Below, in pieces: positions 59,185 through 64,000 of a stretch of DNA of 64,000 nucleotides (position 1 is the stretch's first letter; every line of letters starts with the position of its first letter). The stretch is from an uncultured Eubacteriales bacterium (lineage in GTDB: Bacteria > Bacillota > Clostridia > Oscillospirales > Acutalibacteraceae). The notes under the pieces were generated by a model, which was not told the DNA's origin, searched no databases, and worked only from the letters and a program-made list of their open reading frames with translations. The position numbers were made by a program, and so were the translations under genes. The stretch lies in the NCBI GenBank assembly GCA_934561055.1, contig CAKTFN010000006.1, positions 1 to 64,000 on the forward strand, given 5' to 3'.

Positions 59185-60150
59185 TTAAAGAATCGAAAGC
59201 TTTTCTTTTTCGCCTTCGCCGAGAAGGTCGCAAGGCTTCACGTCAAAAACGGTTTTGCAGCCCGTCTCTCCCCTTCCGTTCAGCCGAACGCAAACCTTTG
59301 AAAAGCAAAGGAGAATTCTTGCGGTCAGTTCCGGATTTGAAGAAGCCGAAAGCGAAAACTCAAGCCGGTTCGTTCCCTCTTTCCCCTTTCCGATTCCGAT
59401 TACGCTTCCGGCATGAGCCATGCTTCTATGCTCGCTCAAAAACTCATCGAGGGTGATGAAGTTCACGGTCGTTTCGTAACCTTTGAAATAGTCGGGCATA
59501 TTTTTTATCTTTGCTTCAATCGCGGCGGTGTCGGCGTTCTTTTTCGGAACAACGTAACAGATTCTTCGGTGAAGCTGTTTTTCGGAAAGGTTTTCGCTCC
59601 TTCCGCTTCGTACCGCTTCAACGGCCGCCTCGACCGGAACGGTATATTCACGGGCAAAAAGCACACCGTCGATTTCTCTGATTGCGTCGGTATGCCCCTG
59701 GCTCACGCCCCTTCCCCAAAAGGTATGCACACTCGGCTCTGCGAGAACGCTTTTCATATAAAGGCGTGAAAGTGAAAAAAGACCGGGATCCCACCCAACG
59801 CTGACAACGGCGGTTGTTCCGGCCTTTTTTGCGGCAATATTCGTTTTTTCAAAATGCTCACCTATCCTCGAATGGGTATCAAACGAATCGACAACATTGA
59901 AAAGAGAAGCGAGGTAAGGCGTTGTTTGCGGAAGGTCTCTTGCACTTCCCATGCAGTTGAGAACAACGTCGATTTTTCCCTTGAACTCGCTTATCCGTGA
60001 GAATGGGTATGCCGAAACGCCGTTCGGAAGGGCAAGGTTTTCGGCTTTTCTTCGGCTGAACACGCCGACAAAAGAGACGTCCTTTTCGCCCAAAACCGCC
60101 TCAAGCGCCGCCTTTCCGAGATTTCCGTAGCCTGCGATTGCAATTTTCAT
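59185..60150 (-). CDS. ddh: meso-Diaminopimelate D-dehydrogenase
   Basis: 321 aa. NADPH-binding GYGNLGKA at residues 7-14, CMGSARDLP, the conserved SVGWDPGLFSLSR (about 118-130), and FWGRGVSQGHTDAIREIDGV (as TFWGRGVSQGH), which together are characteristic of Ddh. It makes meso-DAP in one step from tetrahydrodipicolinate, the shortcut branch of lysine/DAP synthesis, supplying MurE. GGAGG precedes the ATG at 7 nt. It appears monocistronic. Confidence 0.95.
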   Translation of the reverse strand: MKIAIAGYGNLGKAALEAVLGEKDVSFVGVFSRRKAENLALPNGVSAYPFSRISEFKGKIDVVLNCMGSARDLPQTTPYLASLFNVVDSFDTHSRIGEHFEKTNIAAKKAGTTAVVSVGWDPGLFSLSRLYMKSVLAEPSVHTFWGRGVSQGHTDAIREIDGVLFAREYTVPVEAAVEAVRSGRSENLSEKQLHRRICYVVPKKNADTAAIEAKIKNMPDYFKGYETTVNFITLDEFLSEHRSMAHAGSVIGIGKGKEGTNRLEFSLSASSNPELTARILLCFSKVCVRLNGRGETGCKTVFDVKPCDLLGEGEKEKLSIL

Positions 60151-60241
60151 ATGTATGCACCTCCGTGATAAAGGTATTCAAAAAAGGTGCGTGGTATGCA
60201 AAAATGTGTGCGTATTTTCGGATTGGATATTCTTTTAGGGG

Positions 60242-60270
60242 TTGAAAAAGAGGGTGAAGGGTGGTATAAT
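60242..60270 (+). promoter_or_regulatory. SigA-type promoter of the structured RNA
   Basis: TTGAAA (60242-60247), exactly 17 bp, TATAAT (60265-60270). The expected start at about 60276 coincides with the first base of the long closing stem of the RNA. Confidence 0.85.
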
Positions 60271-60275
60271 GTGGG

Positions 60276-60460
60276 TACCACACAAAAAATTTTAAAATCC
60301 GTTAATAGAGAAGTTGGCGTTTTTACTATAGGTAAAAATGCAAGCTTCCTTTTTCGCGTGCTTCTTTATTGACGGTTTGTGATTAAGTTTTTTGTGTGGT
60401 AGCAAAACGAAGTTTGTATTTTTCGTGTGTGCATTCTTCGGTTTGCACACACTTTTTTTA
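60276..60460 (+). ncRNA. Structured RNA of about 185 nt (independent sRNA or leader of the next gene)
   Basis: Predicted pairing by eye: P1 60276-60289 with 60388-60401 (14 bp, perfect); P2 60299-60313 with 60361-60375 (15 bp, two G-U); P3 60317-60325 with 60333-60341 (9 bp, one G-U); then an intrinsic terminator with stem GTGTGTGCA/TGCACACAC (60425-60452) and a T-run 60453-60459. A promoter is placed exactly at its 5' end. It does not match a family I can name: size recalls 6S RNA, but the long closed arm with a separate terminator does not follow the 6S plan. It may instead be a leader controlling the gene at 60527. Confidence 0.7.
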
Positions 60461-60526
60461 TTTTTAGGAGGGTTGAAAGGTAGAAAGGATAAACCACACG
60501 AAAAAAAATCGAAAGGATAAAACGGA

Positions 60527-63500
60527 ATGAAAAGAGCAAAAGAATTCACATCTTTACTGCTTGCCATATTGCTTATTTTTAGTACTGTTTCGTTTACCGG
60601 TACGATTGCATTTGGGGCAGGCTCAAACAATTTAATAGAAATCAAAACAGTTAATGATCTTATTTCAATCAACAATAACTTATCAGCCAATTACATATTG
60701 ATGAATGATATAGATTTATCCGGCATTAGTAATTGGACTCCTATAGGAGATTCGCAAAGATATGCAGAAGCAACCAAAGACGGATCATACTTTTATGAGA
60801 ACGACAATGATGAGTATTTTTCCGGTACATTTGATGGTAATGGCTTTTCAATTAAATCACTTTCATTCGACAAAGATACGAATGCCATAAACAATAGCAA
60901 ACCTTCCGTTGAGTCATTTGGACTTTTCGCACATATTTCAAATGCAAGTATTAAGAATTTAAGTTTTGAAAACGTCAAAGTGAATATTAATGTTTCTAAT
61001 GAAGGTGAATACAAATACAGGAATAAGGTAGTTTATGGAACTATTGCTGCAACTGCCACAAATAGCACCATAGAAAATTGTATAATAAAAAATGGATATA
61101 GTTCCGGGTTAAAACAAAACGCCATCTTTGGCGGCATAGTTGGCGTTGCATCATATAATTGCACTTTTAATAATATTTTTGTTAATCTAAATAAATTAGC
61201 TGGTGTTGCGGGCGGCATTGTTGGAGAAGCTTATTCTAAGTCTGGCAGTTACTCTAATCCATCAAAATACAATATAATTAGGAATTGCATCAATTATGGT
61301 GATATAGCAGGTGCTGGAATTGCTTATTATATGGATGGATATATACAGAATTGTTATAATTATGGAAAAGTTGAATCTTCGGGTATTGTATATTATAGTA
61401 ATCATTTTTTAGATATTACCAACTGTACAAATTATGGCGAGATTAATGCAACTGTTTCCAGTACTCGAAAAGTTGGTAGTATACTATCACATTATCCAGG
61501 AAATATTTCAGGCAGTATTTCCAACTGTTACAATTATGGAAACATCAATGTAAAATCGATTGCTAAAGAGACAAAATACATGGGGTGCTTGGTCGGCGGT
61601 ATTTTAGGTGATAATTATACTAAGATTAAAATAAATTCTTGTGCTAATTATGGAAATATTACCGTTGATCTTTCACAGTCGTGTTCAGCATCGGAAATTG
61701 CTGGAGTAGCCGTTTACGCAACTACTGAAGGAACTATAGAAAACTATGGCGATATCAAAATTATTAATCCACACTATCGTGTAAGTGTCGCAGGAACTAT
61801 TTTGATGGCAGAAAATATAGGAGAATACTCTTGCCTTAAAAACTATGGAGACATATCGGTTGTCAATGCAGATATGCCAAAAACAACCTCTGGATATTGT
61901 TCAATTGGCGGCGCTTTGGGCAGTCTGTCAGACATAAAAGATACATGTGAATTAAGTCTTTGCAATGAGGGAAACATCGAAGTCAGCGGTGACTTAACAT
62001 ATTATAGCGCGGGTGGATTAATACAACTATGTGATAGCGATTTGGATGATAACATATGTATACTAAATAATTTATATAATACTGGAAATATTAGCATTAG
62101 GGATACTACAGCTACATCGGAGGATACAGCCAATATTGGCGGATTGATTGGTATTTGTATGTCTGAGAAGCCATCTCTTAATAATGTATATAATATGGGA
62201 AGTATTAAAATAACTCGAGAAAATATTAGCTCTTCAGAGAACATCAACACAGGAATTTTTTGGGGTTGTGCGCCTAAAATATCTTCGGCTGATATAACAA
62301 ATTGTTATTATGGCTCAAATTCTGTTGGATGCAGACGTGGAAAAGGCGATAATGGCATTTTAGACAAACTAAAAAAAATCAGTGATTTTTCAAATACAGC
62401 CTCGTTTAGTGGATTTGATTTTGATGATTATTGGAGTTTAAAAAATGGGGCATACCCAGAATTAATTCAAAAAGTTGAAGATGTAACCAAGCCTTTGATT
62501 TTAGGTATGGGATCCAATAACACTGATGATAAACAAGAAATCAATTATTATATTGCTGATAACACCAAAAAGTTAACATATTATTTTGGTTCAAAACAAA
62601 GTCCAAGCAACTCAGATTATGTTGAACTGAAGCCAACTGAAAAAGGTTTATTTACATTGAAAAAAGCAGCAAAATTACCGGGCACATATTATATGATAGT
62701 GCATGATAATGACAATCGGAATATATTCAATGTGGTCACCATCAAAACTACATTAGAGGCAGGTGTCGGCACGGTATCCCCCACATCGGTTTTAACCATA
62801 AAAGGAAGGTCTTTTCTTTTACCGATACCTACAAGAAAAGGATATGAATATTCCGGATGGTCAAGTTCAAGCTCAGCAACAAACGGAGTTACAACATTGA
62901 AGCCCACAACTAATGCAACGTATTACGCCGTATGGAAAGGCAATCAGCCGGAATTTACTCAGAGTAACAGATTCAAATTTTCAAATTCACAATCAAATTT
63001 TGTGACATCGTGGTCAGGCGGTAATTATTATATGACTCAGTCTGATTATAATAAACTTGTCTCATATATCAAAAAATATGACAACTCTTCATCTTCAACG
63101 ATAAGTAGTGTTCAAGAATTGATGTACAGCAGTTGGGGTGGATCATGCTACGGAATGGCAGCAGCGGCGGTTCTTGATTATCAGAATAAAATTGGATTTA
63201 ATGAAAATTTCGATAATGGAGCAAAGACATTGTGGGATGTTAAATCTCCGTCGACCGATAAAAATATTATGAGTGCTATCAATTATTATATGGTTTCTCA
63301 GAAAATCGGTTATATAAGAAATTCCTCGTCTTACTACAACAGAGATTATTATCCTTCATCATGGACGCCTGGTCTTAAAAAACTCGTTTCAACTGCTCAG
63401 AAAGGTGAGCCTTTCCTTTTCTGTTATTATACATATAGCTTTGGACATGCAATAGTAGCACTAAATTGTAAAACAAATTCAGATGGTAGTTTCAGTATTA

Positions 63501-64000
63501 CCGCTTATGATAATCGTTATCCCTATAGAGATGTAATTATTAAAGTTAATTCAAGTTATACATCTTGCATTGTAAATGGCAATGAAAATGCAGTGGGCTT
63601 TGAAATTTATAACGATATGTCAGCTTTTGACAAGATTGATATTGACGGTCCTAATAATGATATGAAAATCAGTTATAACTCATACAGTTATAATCAAACA
63701 ACTGATGAGGTATCTATAGTTGCAAGCAGTAATATAACCGTAACAAATGCTAACGGCGAGACAATATCAATCATCGATGGAAAATTTCAAAGTAACATGG
63801 ATATCCTTTCTGTTCATAGAATTGTAAGAGATACAGCGGACGGAACCCCTGCAGCTGCTGAATTCGTATTTGAAGTTGATCACAGCAAATCATATTATTT
63901 TGAATCAGATAATGATAATATGGATGTATCTGTCAAAACAAATAAAATCTATGGCTCAGTATCCTCTAAAAACGCTGATTGCATTGCAATAGGTGATGAT
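60527..64000 (+). CDS. Secreted repeat protein with InlB-type repeat and cysteine-peptidase domain, open at window edge
   Basis: 1158 codons without a stop; the C-terminus is outside. Signal peptide about 1-30. Residues about 36-640 contain repeated strands of the form (N)C-x-NYG-x-I (for example NCYNYGK, NCTNYGE, NYGDI) and a start like GTFDGNGFSIKSL, typical of GLUG-like right-handed beta-helix adhesins. Residues about 739-805 form an InlB B-repeat (GYEYSGWSSSS, TTNATYYAVW). After it lies a papain-fold-like peptidase: C873 in WGGSCYGMA, H973 in FGHAIVAL, and Asp/Asn near 995 in AYDNRY. The DNA is visibly more A+T-rich than its neighbours, which suggests acquisition. RBS AAAGGA lies about 8 nt before the ATG. 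Confidence 0.85.
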   Translation, partial: MKRAKEFTSLLLAILLIFSTVSFTGTIAFGAGSNNLIEIKTVNDLISINNNLSANYILMNDIDLSGISNWTPIGDSQRYAEATKDGSYFYENDNDEYFSGTFDGNGFSIKSLSFDKDTNAINNSKPSVESFGLFAHISNASIKNLSFENVKVNINVSNEGEYKYRNKVVYGTIAATATNSTIENCIIKNGYSSGLKQNAIFGGIVGVASYNCTFNNIFVNLNKLAGVAGGIVGEAYSKSGSYSNPSKYNIIRNCINYGDIAGAGIAYYMDGYIQNCYNYGKVESSGIVYYSNHFLDITNCTNYGEINATVSSTRKVGSILSHYPGNISGSISNCYNYGNINVKSIAKETKYMGCLVGGILGDNYTKIKINSCANYGNITVDLSQSCSASEIAGVAVYATTEGTIENYGDIKIINPHYRVSVAGTILMAENIGEYSCLKNYGDISVVNADMPKTTSGYCSIGGALGSLSDIKDTCELSLCNEGNIEVSGDLTYYSAGGLIQLCDSDLDDNICILNNLYNTGNISIRDTTATSEDTANIGGLIGICMSEKPSLNNVYNMGSIKITRENISSSENINTGIFWGCAPKISSADITNCYYGSNSVGCRRGKGDNGILDKLKKISDFSNTASFSGFDFDDYWSLKNGAYPELIQKVEDVTKPLILGMGSNNTDDKQEINYYIADNTKKLTYYFGSKQSPSNSDYVELKPTEKGLFTLKKAAKLPGTYYMIVHDNDNRNIFNVVTIKTTLEAGVGTVSPTSVLTIKGRSFLLPIPTRKGYEYSGWSSSSSATNGVTTLKPTTNATYYAVWKGNQPEFTQSNRFKFSNSQSNFVTSWSGGNYYMTQSDYNKLVSYIKKYDNSSSSTISSVQELMYSSWGGSCYGMAAAAVLDYQNKIGFNENFDNGAKTLWDVKSPSTDKNIMSAINYYMVSQKIGYIRNSSSYYNRDYYPSSWTPGLKKLVSTAQKGEPFLFCYYTYSFGHAIVALNCKTNSDGSFSITAYDNRYPYRDVIIKVNSSYTSCIVNGNENAVGFEIYNDMSAFDKIDIDGPNNDMKISYNSYSYNQTTDEVSIVASSNITVTNANGETISIIDGKFQSNMDILSVHRIVRDTADGTPAAAEFVFEVDHSKSYYFESDNDNMDVSVKTNKIYGSVSSKNADCIAIGDD

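Noticed and set aside
60276..60460. Retron msr-msd, T-box or 6S RNA as identity of the structured RNA
   Set aside because: No reverse transcriptase gene is nearby, no T-box core sequence is present, and the separate terminator after a closed arm does not follow the 6S layout. Left as unassigned.

Overview
The window looks like a chromosomal segment of an anaerobic, spore-forming, low-to-mid GC Gram-positive bacterium of the class Clostridia, most like the gut Oscillospirales/Ruminococcaceae. The reasons are a division and cell wall cluster that contains a SpoVD-type penicillin-binding protein, a SleB-type spore cortex-lytic enzyme, two ferrous-iron (Feo) uptake loci, an oxygen-sensitive radical-SAM sulfatase maturase, meso-diaminopimelate dehydrogenase, and many canonical TTGACA/TATAAT promoters with AGGAGG-like ribosome binding sites. 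The species cannot be named from the sequence.

Layout. 1-3113: 3' truncated (by the window edge) secreted papain-like peptidase with a long tail of Cys/His repeats. 3.6-6.1 kb: tRNA-Ala and a first feoAB pair. 6.4-10.4 kb (+): membrane protein, condensation-type acyltransferase, and a split aconitase X. 10.4-17.2 kb (-): secreted hydrolase, two tiny amphipathic proteins, sulfatase plus its maturase, and two surface proteins. 17.56-18.72 kb: remnant of a phage MuF-type toxin/immunity cassette. 18.8-32.75 kb (-): the dcw cluster, in transcription order mraZ, rsmH, ftsL, spoVD, murE, mraY, ftsW, murG, murA, divIB, then ftsZ from its own promoter. 33-40.1 kb (-): VanY-type carboxypeptidase, flavodoxin/DUF3793 pair, AraC regulator, and a second feo locus with two feoA genes, feoB and small metal-related proteins; five TTAG...CTAA palindromes mark this as a metal-controlled group. 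40.2-41.6 kb: a second MuF toxin/immunity cassette ending in the same 295-bp module as the first. 41.7-45 kb: stand-alone receiver protein and a GH36-like glycosidase. 45-47.9 kb (-): an amino-acid ABC importer headed by a recognisable lysine riboswitch, whose binding protein is circularly permuted. 48-53.7 kb: phosphoesterase, a third tiny amphipathic protein, lipase, small membrane protein, SleB, Hsp20, PucR/CdaR-like regulator. 53.8-58.9 kb (-): livKHMGF. 59.2-60.15 kb: ddh. 60.24-60.46 kb: a structured transcript with its own promoter and terminator. 60527-64000: the 5' part of an A+T-rich secreted protein with beta-helix-like repeats, an InlB-type repeat and a second cysteine-peptidase domain.

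How the genes fit together. The centre is core cell division and wall synthesis; MurE carries the DNPR motif of meso-DAP ligases and Ddh supplies meso-DAP, while lysine uptake is controlled by the lysine riboswitch, so wall precursor and lysine supply are both represented. Iron uptake, flavodoxin and HMA/FeoB-associated proteins form a metal-responsive block. Secreted peptidases, glycosidase, sulfatase, esterases and amino-acid importers suit life on host or dietary glycoprotein. The accessory elements (MuF cassettes, tiny proteins, structured RNA) sit between the housekeeping operons. All calls come from reading the sequence only; no database search was run.
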